A stretch of DNA of 64,000 nt from Flavobacterium sp. Root420. Its GTDB lineage: Bacteria; Bacteroidota; Bacteroidia; Flavobacteriales; Flavobacteriaceae. Within the stretch, counting starts at the first letter, position 1. Every line of letters starts with the position of its first letter. The stretch lies in NCBI RefSeq assembly GCF_001427905.1, contig NZ_LMEF01000008.1:455-64454 (forward strand), given 5' to 3'. The position numbers were made by a program, and so were the translations under genes. This document shows, in pieces, positions 19,371 to 27,533 of this stretch. The notes beneath the pieces are model-generated. The model had not been told where the DNA came from, did no database searches, and was given only the letters and a program-made list of their open reading frames with translations.

Positions 19371-20177
19371 TTAAAGACCCATACTTTTATAGAAATTTGT
19401 ATACGCTTCAGCGAATGCATCTTTCGTGGCGAAAGGTAAAAAAGGTTTTCCTGAAGATTCTATAAATTTTGTTAAACTTGGGGATACGTTTTCAGACGCT
19501 ATAATAACGGCATCAGAATGCAATATACTGGCCTTTAAGATATTTTCGTAATTAGGTATTTCTAAATCAGCAACGGACTCATGTGGAACGCCATCGAATT
19601 TCACCTTGTTGATCATTTCCAAATCTAAATTTTCGTCAAAAGATTGCCCGTATACAGACGTTACGATTTTAGTTTCAGAAAATAAAGCTTCGTTTTTATA
19701 ATAATGTTTCATGTAAATTGGCAACATAGCAGCCAACCAACCGTGAACATGGATAATATCCGGAACCCAATTTAATTTTTTTACCGTTTCAACAACTCCT
19801 TTTGCAAAAAATATGGCTCTTTCGTCATTATCAGGATACAAAACTCCCTCCTCGTCAGCAAAAGTTGCTTTACGCTTAAAATATTCATCATTATCGATAA
19901 AATAAACCTGAATCCTTTCTTTCGGAATTGAAGCTACCTTAATAATCAATGGCATATCTAAGTCATTCACTACCAAATTCATTCCTGAAAGTCTAATCAC
20001 TTCATGTAACTGGTGTCTTCGTTCGTTGATATTTCCATATCTTGGCATGAAAATTCTTATCTGACCTCCCTGATCATTAATCATTTTGGGAACGTCATAA
20101 GACATTAAAGAAACCTCATTTTCAGCCAAATAAGGCACGACTTCAGATGATACATATAATATCCTCTTATCTTTCAT
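19371..20177 (-). CDS. Short glycogen/starch synthase-like protein (GT5 N-domain only)
   Basis: The protein has 268 residues. It resembles only the N-terminal Rossmann domain of GT5 glycogen synthases: ILYVSSEVVPY at the start, RIFMPRYGNINERRHQLHEVIRL, then VPDIIHVHGWLAAMLPIYM. Two things are missing compared with true synthases (~480 residues): the C-terminal GT-B domain, and the KTGGLADV nucleotide-sugar motif, replaced here by LAENEVSLMSYDV. It is therefore unlikely to make glycogen alone. Its place upstream of DUF4270 and glmS, divergent from panC, is a lineage-typical arrangement. The role may be regulatory or as a partner; this is inference. Confidence 0.8.
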   Translation of the reverse strand: MKDKRILYVSSEVVPYLAENEVSLMSYDVPKMINDQGGQIRIFMPRYGNINERRHQLHEVIRLSGMNLVVNDLDMPLIIKVASIPKERIQVYFIDNDEYFKRKATFADEEGVLYPDNDERAIFFAKGVVETVKKLNWVPDIIHVHGWLAAMLPIYMKHYYKNEALFSETKIVTSVYGQSFDENLDLEMINKVKFDGVPHESVADLEIPNYENILKASILHSDAVIIASENVSPSLTKFIESSGKPFLPFATKDAFAEAYTNFYKSMGL

Positions 20178-20254
20178 AATAGTATTTTACTTAATTTTTG
20201 GTAATAAAAACGTTGCAAAATTACAAAAATTTATGCAGTTTATAACTAATATAT

Positions 20255-20262
20255 TATGTTTG
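20255..20262 (+). promoter_or_regulatory. -7 box of panC
   Basis: TATGTTTG matches TAnnTTTG and predicts a start near 20267, leaving a leader of ~19 nt before the panC ATG at 20286. An earlier in-frame ATG (20256) lies inside this box and would not be in the mRNA. No TTG at the expected distance is seen. Confidence 0.5.
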
Positions 20263-20285
20263 CACTAAATTTTAATAATACCGCC

Positions 20286-21134
20286 ATGCATATTTTCTAC
20301 GGTAAAGTAGCTTTGATAGCTTATTTAAAAACTATCAAAACCGCAAATTCAACTATCGGATTTGTACCAACAATGGGCGCTTTACACCAAGGGCATCTGG
20401 CTTTAATGCAACGATCTCTTAAAGAAAACGATGATACTGTTGTTAGTATTTTCGTCAACCCTACCCAATTTAACAACCCTGAAGATCTTGCAAAATACCC
20501 AAGAACACTTGAAGAAGACGTTAAAAAAATGCGAGGTTTAAGTGACAAAATGATTTTGTATGCTCCTTCTGTAGATGATATATATGAAGGACACACTATT
20601 TCGCAGGATTTTGATTTTGACGGACTGGAAAATCAAATGGAAGGAAAATTCAGACCCGGACATTTTAACGGAGTTGGAACTATTGTGAAACGATTATTTG
20701 AGATTGTTACTCCAACCAATGCTTATTTTGGCGAAAAAGATTTTCAGCAATTACAGATCGTAAAAAAAATGGTCGAGAAAAACCATTTGCCTGTAAATGT
20801 TGTTGGCTGTCCAATTTTCAGAGAAGACAATCAGCTGGCTATGAGCTCGCGAAATGAACGCTTAACTCCTGAAGAACGAAAAGAAGCAGCTATTATTTAT
20901 AAAACCCTAACCGAGGCCAAAGAAATATTCAAAACAAAAACTCCGGAAGAAACTATAGAATTTGTTAAAAATTCTTTCAAAGACAATCCAAGATTTGAAC
21001 TTGAATATTTTGTTATTGCTGACGAATCCACATTATTACCTATAGAAAACAAAATTAAAGACAAAAACTATCGTGCCTTTATAGCGGTATTTGTTAATTC
21101 TATAAGACTGATTGACACCATTTCATTAAATTAA
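20286..21134 (+). CDS. panC: Pantoate-beta-alanine ligase (pantothenate synthetase)
   Basis: The protein has 282 residues from the chosen start (MHIFYGKVALIAYL), matching PanC length. It joins pantoate and beta-alanine using ATP to give pantothenate. The nucleotidyltransferase HIGH-like motif is FVPTMGALHQGHLAL, followed by VSIFVNPTQFNNPEDL, RPGHFNGVGTIVKRLF, GEKDFQQLQIV and the KMSKS-region equivalent AMSSRNERL. panD follows 14 bp later and supplies the beta-alanine. Confidence 0.97.
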   Translation: MHIFYGKVALIAYLKTIKTANSTIGFVPTMGALHQGHLALMQRSLKENDDTVVSIFVNPTQFNNPEDLAKYPRTLEEDVKKMRGLSDKMILYAPSVDDIYEGHTISQDFDFDGLENQMEGKFRPGHFNGVGTIVKRLFEIVTPTNAYFGEKDFQQLQIVKKMVEKNHLPVNVVGCPIFREDNQLAMSSRNERLTPEERKEAAIIYKTLTEAKEIFKTKTPEETIEFVKNSFKDNPRFELEYFVIADESTLLPIENKIKDKNYRAFIAVFVNSIRLIDTISLN

Positions 21135-21144
21135 TTTACCTTTG
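21112..21144 (+). promoter_or_regulatory. Possible internal promoter of panD
   Basis: TTG (21112-21114) is followed after 22 bp by TACCTTTG (21137-21144), a full TAnnTTTG match in the panC-panD junction. The panD ATG is at 21149, so an mRNA from here would be leaderless or nearly so. Confidence 0.45.
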
Positions 21145-21148
21145 CAGC

Positions 21149-21499
21149 ATGCAAATTCAAGTTATAAAATCTAAAATTCATCGTGTAAAAGTAACTGGAG
21201 CTGATTTAAATTACATCGGCAGTATTACTATTGACGAAACATTACTGGAAGCTTCAAATATTATTGAAGGAGAAAAAGTATCTATTGTAAACATCAATAA
21301 TGGCGAACGTTTTGAAACTTACGCAATTAAGGGAGAAAAAAATTCGGGTGACATTACCCTGAATGGCCCTGCTGCAAGAAAAGTTCAAAAAGACGATATT
21401 ATCATTATCATTTCATATGCAACCCTTGATTTTGAAGAAGCAAAAACCTTCAAACCATGGATTATCTTCCCAAATGAAAACGATAATTCGCTAACCTAA
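21149..21499 (+). CDS. panD: Aspartate 1-decarboxylase proenzyme
   Basis: The protein has 116 residues, the normal PanD length. It makes beta-alanine from aspartate for panC. The proenzyme self-cleaves between Gly24 and Ser25 (NYIGSITID), and Ser25 becomes the pyruvoyl group. Downstream NGPAARKVQKDDIIIIISYA is the family core with the conserved Asn/Ala region. It is the second gene of the panCD unit. Confidence 0.97.
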   Translation: MQIQVIKSKIHRVKVTGADLNYIGSITIDETLLEASNIIEGEKVSIVNINNGERFETYAIKGEKNSGDITLNGPAARKVQKDDIIIIISYATLDFEEAKTFKPWIIFPNENDNSLT

Positions 21500-21697
21500 G
21501 TTTTTCTTTTACACCATATTTCCTTTCCGTTTGACAAGATTATTTTGTCAAACATGATTACTATTGTCTAAAATAAAGTAAATTCCAGACAGAAAACTTC
21601 CTTGCTTTTTTAAAATCCTAAATAACAAAAAAGCAAATAAATTGTTATATTGCTACACTATTTCAATACTTTTTAATTCACTGAAATGCCCCAACTC

Positions 21698-22852
21698 ATG
21701 AAAAAAGTTTATTTGCTACTGACCTTAATTTCTGTTTCTGTCTTCTCACAGAAAAAATTTGACAACATTCAATCTGAAAAACTGGGAGAGGAAAGAAGAA
21801 TAACCATCGGACTTCCTGCTTCTTATGAAGCTAATCCAGAAAAAAAATATCCTGTTTTATATTTATTAGACGGCGATTATTTGTTTGACCCTTTTTCCGG
21901 AGCTGCAAGCTATGGTTCCTATTGGGGAGATTTACCTGAAATGATCATTATTGGTGTTCATCAAAATAAAGATGAAGAACGTTACAACGATACTACAATC
22001 GATCAAAACACAGGATTACCTTTTGAAAAAGGTGCCGAATTCTTCGAATTTATTGGTGCAGAATTACTTCCTTATATTGAGAAAAAATACCGCACAGCTC
22101 CTTTCAAAATTATCGCTGGTCATGACGTTACAGCTAGTTTTATCAATTTTTATTTATACAAAGAACAACCTCTTTTCAACGCTTATATCTGCTTAAGTCC
22201 TGAATTGGCTCCTAAAATGGAAGTACGCGTTCCGGAAAAATTTGCTAAAGTAACAGAGCCTTTCTTTTACTATTTATCTGCAGCTGATGGAGATATCAAA
22301 AAAATAAAGGAACCTATAGAAAAATTAGACAGCAATATTAGAATCGCTAATAATCCATTAGTGAATTATAAATACGATGTATTTAAAAATACTTCACATT
22401 ACACTGAAGTTTTACACTCTATTCCAAGTGCTTTATATCAGATATTTGAAGTTTACAGACCGATAAATTCTGCCGAATTTAATGAGAAAATAGCAATTCT
22501 TGAATCTGGTTATGCTGATTATCTGGAGAACAAATACAATGTTATGTCTAAAGTTCTGGGCGTTCAGATTCCGGTAAGAATGAGTGATTTTAAAGTAATT
22601 GAAAATATTATCTTAAAAAAGAATGCTTACGACGAATTAGGCAAAATGGCCGAAATTGGAAATGTAAATTATCCAAAGGCGATGTTAGGAGAATACGAAT
22701 TAGGATTGATGTATGAGAAAATGGGAGATCCTAAAAGAGCTTCAAAAAAATACCAAAACGCTTCGCAAATGGAGCCAATTGGCGATTTGAACAAGGATTT
22801 GATGTACGAGAAAATTGACGAAATGAATACACTTGCCAAAAAAACCAAATAA
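21698..22852 (+). CDS. Secreted esterase-fold protein with altered nucleophile elbow
   Basis: The protein has 384 residues from MKKVYLLLTL, with a signal peptide. It resembles the Fes/IroE/S-formylglutathione-hydrolase group: YPVLYLLDGDYLFDPF, then WGDLPEMIIIGVHQ, and NTSHYTEVLHSIPSALY holding the likely catalytic histidine. The nucleophile elbow reads IAGHDVTASF, with Asp where the family has Ser in GHSxGG. A TPR-like hairpin closes the protein (YELGLMYEKMGDPKRASKKY). Either aspartate is the nucleophile or the protein no longer hydrolyses esters. radA overlaps its stop by one base. Confidence 0.8.
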   Translation: MKKVYLLLTLISVSVFSQKKFDNIQSEKLGEERRITIGLPASYEANPEKKYPVLYLLDGDYLFDPFSGAASYGSYWGDLPEMIIIGVHQNKDEERYNDTTIDQNTGLPFEKGAEFFEFIGAELLPYIEKKYRTAPFKIIAGHDVTASFINFYLYKEQPLFNAYICLSPELAPKMEVRVPEKFAKVTEPFFYYLSAADGDIKKIKEPIEKLDSNIRIANNPLVNYKYDVFKNTSHYTEVLHSIPSALYQIFEVYRPINSAEFNEKIAILESGYADYLENKYNVMSKVLGVQIPVRMSDFKVIENIILKKNAYDELGKMAEIGNVNYPKAMLGEYELGLMYEKMGDPKRASKKYQNASQMEPIGDLNKDLMYEKIDEMNTLAKKTK

Positions 22853-24213
22853 TGTCTAAAGTTAAAACTTCCTTTTTTTGTCAGAATTGCGGAACTCAAT
22901 ATGCCAAATGGCAAGGACAATGCAATGCCTGCAAAGAATGGAATACTATTGCCGAAGAAATCATTCAGAAACAGGAAAAAGTAGCATGGAAGAGTGAACC
23001 GACCTCAACCGGTAAAGCACCACGTCCATTAAAAATCAATGAAATTGATTCGGCTCAGGAAATCCGAATGGATACCACTGATGGTGAATTGAATCGTGTT
23101 TTAGGCGGTGGAATCGTTCCTGGCTCTTTGACCCTTTTGGGAGGTGAACCCGGAATAGGAAAAAGTACCCTTTTGCTTCAGATTTCATTAAAATTACCTT
23201 ATAAAACTTTATATGTTTCCGGTGAAGAAAGTCAGAAACAAATAAAGATGCGTGCCGAAAGAATTACGCCAAATAGTGACAATTGTTATATTCTGACAGA
23301 AACAAAAACGCAAAACATCTTCAAACAAATTGAAGCTATTCAGCCTGAAATTGTCATTATTGATTCTATTCAGACTTTGCATACGGATTATATTGAATCT
23401 ACAGCCGGAAGTATTTCTCAAATTAGGGAAACTACCGCCGAGTTAATCAAATTTGCTAAAGAAACCAATATTCCGGTTATTTTAATCGGACATATCACTA
23501 AGGATGGAAATATCGCCGGACCTAAGATTCTGGAGCATATGGTCGATACCGTTTTGCAATTTGAAGGGGATCGAAATCACGTTTACCGCATTTTGCGTTC
23601 CTTAAAAAACCGTTTTGGCTCAACTGCCGAATTGGGAATTTATGAAATGTTAGGCAGCGGTTTGCGAGAAGTGAGTAATCCGTCTGAAATATTGATTTCT
23701 CACAAAGACGAAGAGATGTCCGGAACTGCTATCGCCACTACAATGGAAGGCATGCGTCCGTTAATGATCGAAATACAATCACTTGTAAGTACCGCAGTTT
23801 ACGGAACTCCACAACGAAGCACAACTGGCTACAATGCCAAAAGATTAAACATGATTCTGGCTGTTTTAGAAAAAAGAGCCGGATTTCGTTTAGGCGCTAA
23901 AGACGTTTTCCTGAATGTAACTGGTGGAATTTCTGTAGACGATCCCGCAATTGATTTAGCCGTTGTTGCCGCCATTTTATCCTCCAATGAAGATATTCCG
24001 GTTACAAAAGGTTTTTGTTTTGCCGGTGAGGTTGGTCTTTCAGGAGAAATTCGCCCGGTAAATCGTGTGGACCAACGCATTCAGGAAGCTGAAAAATTAG
24101 GATTCAATACTATCTTTGTATCCAAGTACAATAAAATCGCCTTAAAAAATACCGGAATCAAAATTGAGCTTGTCGCTAAAATTGAAGATGTAGCCAGTAT
24201 TTTATTTGGTTAA
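22852..24213 (+). CDS. radA: DNA repair protein RadA (Sms)
   Basis: The protein has 453 residues, standard length. It is a RecA-like DnaB-type helicase that helps branch migration and processing of recombination intermediates. A C4 zinc finger (Cys10, Cys13, Cys24, Cys27) comes first, then Walker A GGEPGIGKST near residue 97, the RadA-specific LKNRFGSTAE, and a Lon-protease-like C-terminal domain with GGISVDDPAIDLAV. The start overlaps the esterase-like gene in a TAATG junction. Confidence 0.97.
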   Translation: MSKVKTSFFCQNCGTQYAKWQGQCNACKEWNTIAEEIIQKQEKVAWKSEPTSTGKAPRPLKINEIDSAQEIRMDTTDGELNRVLGGGIVPGSLTLLGGEPGIGKSTLLLQISLKLPYKTLYVSGEESQKQIKMRAERITPNSDNCYILTETKTQNIFKQIEAIQPEIVIIDSIQTLHTDYIESTAGSISQIRETTAELIKFAKETNIPVILIGHITKDGNIAGPKILEHMVDTVLQFEGDRNHVYRILRSLKNRFGSTAELGIYEMLGSGLREVSNPSEILISHKDEEMSGTAIATTMEGMRPLMIEIQSLVSTAVYGTPQRSTTGYNAKRLNMILAVLEKRAGFRLGAKDVFLNVTGGISVDDPAIDLAVVAAILSSNEDIPVTKGFCFAGEVGLSGEIRPVNRVDQRIQEAEKLGFNTIFVSKYNKIALKNTGIKIELVAKIEDVASILFG

Positions 24214-24232
24214 TTTTTTATAAACCTACTTT

Positions 24233-26197
24233 ATGAATTTTCCAAAACAAAAAATTTCTAAAGCACTCTTAATACTTGCCCTGGTATTAGCAGTGCTTTT
24301 TTCAGGACTTTACTTTTTTCGCGATTCGCTTTTAAAACAAGCCATTGCCAAAGTAACCCGCAAAATGAATGTTGATTATAATAGCACTTTTTCAGTAAAA
24401 TCTGCCTCATTTGATGGTTTGTCCACGATTAAATTAACGGATGTTATTCTGGTTCCGAAAAATGCAGACACGCTTTTTCACATTCATAAAATTGAAACCA
24501 GTATCAGCTTATCCAGTTTATTAATTGGTGATGTTCAGGTTGGAACTTTGAAAATCAACAACGGCTACGTTCAATTTGTAAAAAAAGGAAAGATTCGAAA
24601 TTTTGATGCCTTTTTGAAAAGAGACAAATCAGAGTCGGATACTAACGAAAAAAGAAAATACGCGACTTTTGCCTATCGCATTATCTCAAAATTGCTGAAT
24701 TTGGTTCCGACCGATATGAATTTGGAAAACCTGAATTTCAGAATTGATGATAACGGTAAAAAAGCCTCAATTTCGATTAGTAAACTCGTTTTAGATAACA
24801 AACAGCTCGAAACCAATCTTCATGTGCAAAGCAAAAATTTCGATCAGCGCTGGAACATAAAAGGTTTTGCGGATCCCAGAAACAAAAAAGCAGACATCCG
24901 ATTTTTCAATCTGGATACCGGTGCCATTCGTGTTCCATATTTGGATGAACGTTACAATCTTAAAGCGAGTTTTGATTCCATTCGTTTAAACGTTGAAAAC
25001 ATTGATAAAGACGGAAACGAATTGCATATTGACGGTTTTACTTCGATTACCAATTTAAAAATCAATCACCTAAAAATTGCCAGCAAAGATGTTGTGATCA
25101 AAAATGCCCGTTTTGATTATCGTTTTTTGTTGGGAGATGATTTTATTTCGATTGACAGCACCTCGAGCATGCAATTGAACAAGATAAAAGTAAAGCCTTA
25201 TGTTTCTTACAACACAGAATCAGACACGGTTTATACTTTGAAAGTTACTATTCCGAAAATGAAAGCACAGGATTTTATTGTTTCGTTGCCAGACGGATTG
25301 TTCACCCATTTTCAGGGAATGGAAGCGACGGGAAATTTTGATTATAAACTGGATTTCAAATTCAATAAAAACAAACCCAATACGCTGGTTTTTGACAGCA
25401 AAATGAATAAGGAAGATTTAAGAATCACGAAATACGGAGAAGCCAATCTTAACAAACTGAATGGAGAATTTGTCTATCGCGCCATTATTCAAAATGTTCA
25501 ACAGCGCCCAATTTTGGTTGGAAATGCAAATCCGAACTACACGCCTTTAGATCAGATTTCACCTTATTTGAGAAAATCAGTATTGACGACAGAAGATCCG
25601 TCTTTCTTTTCGCATCGTGGTTTTATCAACGAAGCTTTCAAACAGTCGATTCTAAAGAATATCAGAACCAAAAAATTCTCACGCGGTGCCAGTACGATCA
25701 GCATGCAGTTGATTAAAAACGTTTTCCTGACCCGTGAAAAAACGCTTTCTCGAAAGCTGGAAGAAATTCTGTTGGTTTATATTTTAGAAAACAATCGCAT
25801 TGCGAGCAAAGAAAGAATGCTGGAAGTGTATTTCAACATTATCGAATGGGGACCAAATGTGTATGGAATTGGGGAGGCAAGTCATTTTTACTTCCAAAAA
25901 AGCCCTTCCGCTTTAAATGTAGATGAATGTTTGTTTTTGGCTACGATTATTCCGAAGCCGAGAAAATTCATGTATCAGTTTAATGACGAAGGTAATTTGA
26001 GAGATTATGCCGTAAAGAATCAGAAGTTCTTAAAGAATTTAATGTTTCGTCGGGGCCTTTTAATTCCGGAAGACACTCTTGGCCAATTACCTGTTTACAT
26101 TTCAGGAAATGCCCGTTCTTTAATAAAAATTAAAGCTCCGGATTCGACTGCTGTTCCTGTTGATTCTTTGGCTATGGATAATGAATTTGATTTGTAA
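24233..26197 (+). CDS. Glycosyltransferase 51 (peptidoglycan glycosyltransferase) with AsmA-like N-terminal region
   Basis: The protein has 654 residues. A single N-terminal membrane helix (residues ~10-28) is followed by ~400 residues that look AsmA/YhdP-like (SVKSASFDGLSTIKLTDVIL, SLLIGDVQVGTLKINNG). The GT51 domain starts near residue 440: TTEDPSFFSHRGF (Glu ~453), SRGASTISMQLIKN (~482), RKLEEILLVYILE and EVYFNIIEWGPNVYGIGEAS. It should polymerise lipid II glycan outside the inner membrane. No transpeptidase domain is present. The long N-terminal region is absent from MtgA and from class A PBPs. Confidence 0.87.
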   Translation: MNFPKQKISKALLILALVLAVLFSGLYFFRDSLLKQAIAKVTRKMNVDYNSTFSVKSASFDGLSTIKLTDVILVPKNADTLFHIHKIETSISLSSLLIGDVQVGTLKINNGYVQFVKKGKIRNFDAFLKRDKSESDTNEKRKYATFAYRIISKLLNLVPTDMNLENLNFRIDDNGKKASISISKLVLDNKQLETNLHVQSKNFDQRWNIKGFADPRNKKADIRFFNLDTGAIRVPYLDERYNLKASFDSIRLNVENIDKDGNELHIDGFTSITNLKINHLKIASKDVVIKNARFDYRFLLGDDFISIDSTSSMQLNKIKVKPYVSYNTESDTVYTLKVTIPKMKAQDFIVSLPDGLFTHFQGMEATGNFDYKLDFKFNKNKPNTLVFDSKMNKEDLRITKYGEANLNKLNGEFVYRAIIQNVQQRPILVGNANPNYTPLDQISPYLRKSVLTTEDPSFFSHRGFINEAFKQSILKNIRTKKFSRGASTISMQLIKNVFLTREKTLSRKLEEILLVYILENNRIASKERMLEVYFNIIEWGPNVYGIGEASHFYFQKSPSALNVDECLFLATIIPKPRKFMYQFNDEGNLRDYAVKNQKFLKNLMFRRGLLIPEDTLGQLPVYISGNARSLIKIKAPDSTAVPVDSLAMDNEFDL

Positions 26198-26204
26198 ACA
26201 CTAA

Positions 26205-26312
26205 TTTCACAGATTTACACGAATTATTTCTCATCAATTTTAATATTTATAAATAAAAAATTCCACAAACTAACACGGATGAATCTGTGTTAATTTGTGG
26301 AATTCGTGTTTA
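26205..26312. repeat. Word-repeat hairpin between convergent genes
   Basis: Near-complementary arms 26260-26279 (ttccacaaactaacacgg) and 26282-26303 form the core. Flanking words (cacagatttacacgaatt and aattcgtgttta) extend it. It may act as a two-way terminator for the GT51 gene and the aldo/keto reductase gene. Confidence 0.65.
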
Positions 26313-26325
26313 TCATAAATTCTAA

Positions 26326-27363
26326 TTAAGGAGCCGGATCAGGAATAATCGCCTGAACTTTCTCAATCTCGTTTAAGATTTCTTTTGAAAGAATCACATC
26401 GATAGTATCAATATTTTCTTTTAATTGCTCCAAAGTAGTAGCACCAATAATAACACTAGTTAGAAACGGCTGTTGCAACACAAATCCCATTGCCAATTCT
26501 GTCAAAGTCAATCCGTGCTTTTTAGCAATTTCCAGATATAATTTTGTTGCTTGTGTACATTGCTCGCTGTTGTAACGTGTATATTGAGGAAAAAGTTTAA
26601 TTCTCGCCTTTGGATGTTCTTCTCCGGTTAAGAATTTTCCCGTCAAAGTTCCAAATCCTAATGGGGAATATCCGAGTAAACCAACATTTTCATGTATTGA
26701 AACTTCAGCAGAACCGACCTCAAATAAACGATTTAATAAGTTATATGGATTTTGAATCGTTTTGATTCTTGGCAGGTTTTGATATTTGCTTTCTTCGAGA
26801 AAACGCATCATTCCCCAGGCATTTTCATTTGAAACACCAATATGTTTTATTTTTCCTTCTTTAATTAATCCATCAAAAGTCTCCAGAACTTCTCTGAAAT
26901 TATCTTCCCAAGGGTCATTTTGAACTTTAAAAGCACGCTGTCCAAAAGTGTTGGTTTTACGTTCCGGCCAATGCATTTGATATAGGTCGATATAATCTGT
27001 TTGAAGGCGTTTTAAGCTATTTTCTACGGCATATTTAATACTTGCAGGTGAGAAATCCAGTTTTTCGCGCATATAGCCAAAATTCGCATTTGGACCCGCA
27101 ATTTTTGAAGCTAAAACCACTTTATCTCGGTTTCCAGACTTTTTAAACCAGGTTCCAACTATTTTCTCTGTACTTCCGTAAGTTCCTTCACTTGCCGGAA
27201 CAGAATACATTTCGGCGGTATCAAAAAAGTTTACACCTCTTTCAAGTGCATAATCCATTTGGGCATGACCTTCTGCTTCTGTATTTTGCTGCCCGAAAGT
27301 CATCGTTCCGAGACATATTTTACTAACTTTTATATCGGTATTGGGTAAAGTTGTGTAGATCAT
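26326..27363 (-). CDS. Aldo/keto reductase, Tas-like
   Basis: The protein has 345 residues from MIYTTLPNTDIKVSK. It is a TIM-barrel NADP(H)-dependent reductase and collinear with E. coli Tas (LGTMTFGQQNTEAEGHAQMDYA, TIQNPYNLLNRLFEVGSAEVS). The catalytic tetrad is visible as Asp and Tyr in FFDTAEMY, Lys in VVLASKI and His in YQMHWPERKT. The substrate is unknown. An in-frame ATG at 27408 lies upstream of the predicted transcription start and is rejected. Confidence 0.93.
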   Translation of the reverse strand: MIYTTLPNTDIKVSKICLGTMTFGQQNTEAEGHAQMDYALERGVNFFDTAEMYSVPASEGTYGSTEKIVGTWFKKSGNRDKVVLASKIAGPNANFGYMREKLDFSPASIKYAVENSLKRLQTDYIDLYQMHWPERKTNTFGQRAFKVQNDPWEDNFREVLETFDGLIKEGKIKHIGVSNENAWGMMRFLEESKYQNLPRIKTIQNPYNLLNRLFEVGSAEVSIHENVGLLGYSPLGFGTLTGKFLTGEEHPKARIKLFPQYTRYNSEQCTQATKLYLEIAKKHGLTLTELAMGFVLQQPFLTSVIIGATTLEQLKENIDTIDVILSKEILNEIEKVQAIIPDPAP

Positions 27364-27397
27364 TCTTTTCTTTTTAAGGTTCAAAGTTGCAGAGGAA

Positions 27398-27426
27398 CAA
27401 AGGTACAAAGGGATTTTTCAAATCAA
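27398..27426 (-). promoter_or_regulatory. Promoter of the aldo/keto reductase gene
   Basis: On the minus strand, TTG (27426-27424), 18 bp and TACCTTTG (27405-27398) fit the Bacteroidota consensus. The -7 box is one of the repeated words of the surrounding inverted repeat. Confidence 0.55.
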
Positions 27427-27481
27427 AATTTGATAAAGGTTAAAAAAAGCACAAGATTCTTTTAAAACTTTTAAGCATAAA

Positions 27482-27512
27482 AAAGGCTCAAAGTTAAAAA
27501 CTCTGAGCCTTT
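27482..27512 (-). terminator. Terminator after the OmpA-like lipoprotein gene
   Basis: The stem aaaggctcaaag / ctctgagccttt has one mismatch and a T-run on the minus strand. It lies 22 bp past the stop at 27534. Confidence 0.8.
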
Positions 27513-27533
27513 GTACCTTTGAACCTATGTGCT

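Larger units (their letters stand above)
27378..27525. repeat. Word-repeat inverted segment, ttcaaag/gtacaaag vocabulary
   Basis: Perfect complementary pairs are ggttcaaag (27378-27386) with ctttgaacc (27517-27525), and aaaggtacaaag (27399-27410) with ctttgtaccttt (27509-27520). The inner part holds the terminator of the OmpA-like gene. The left arm also contains the -7 box of the reductase gene. Confidence 0.7.
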
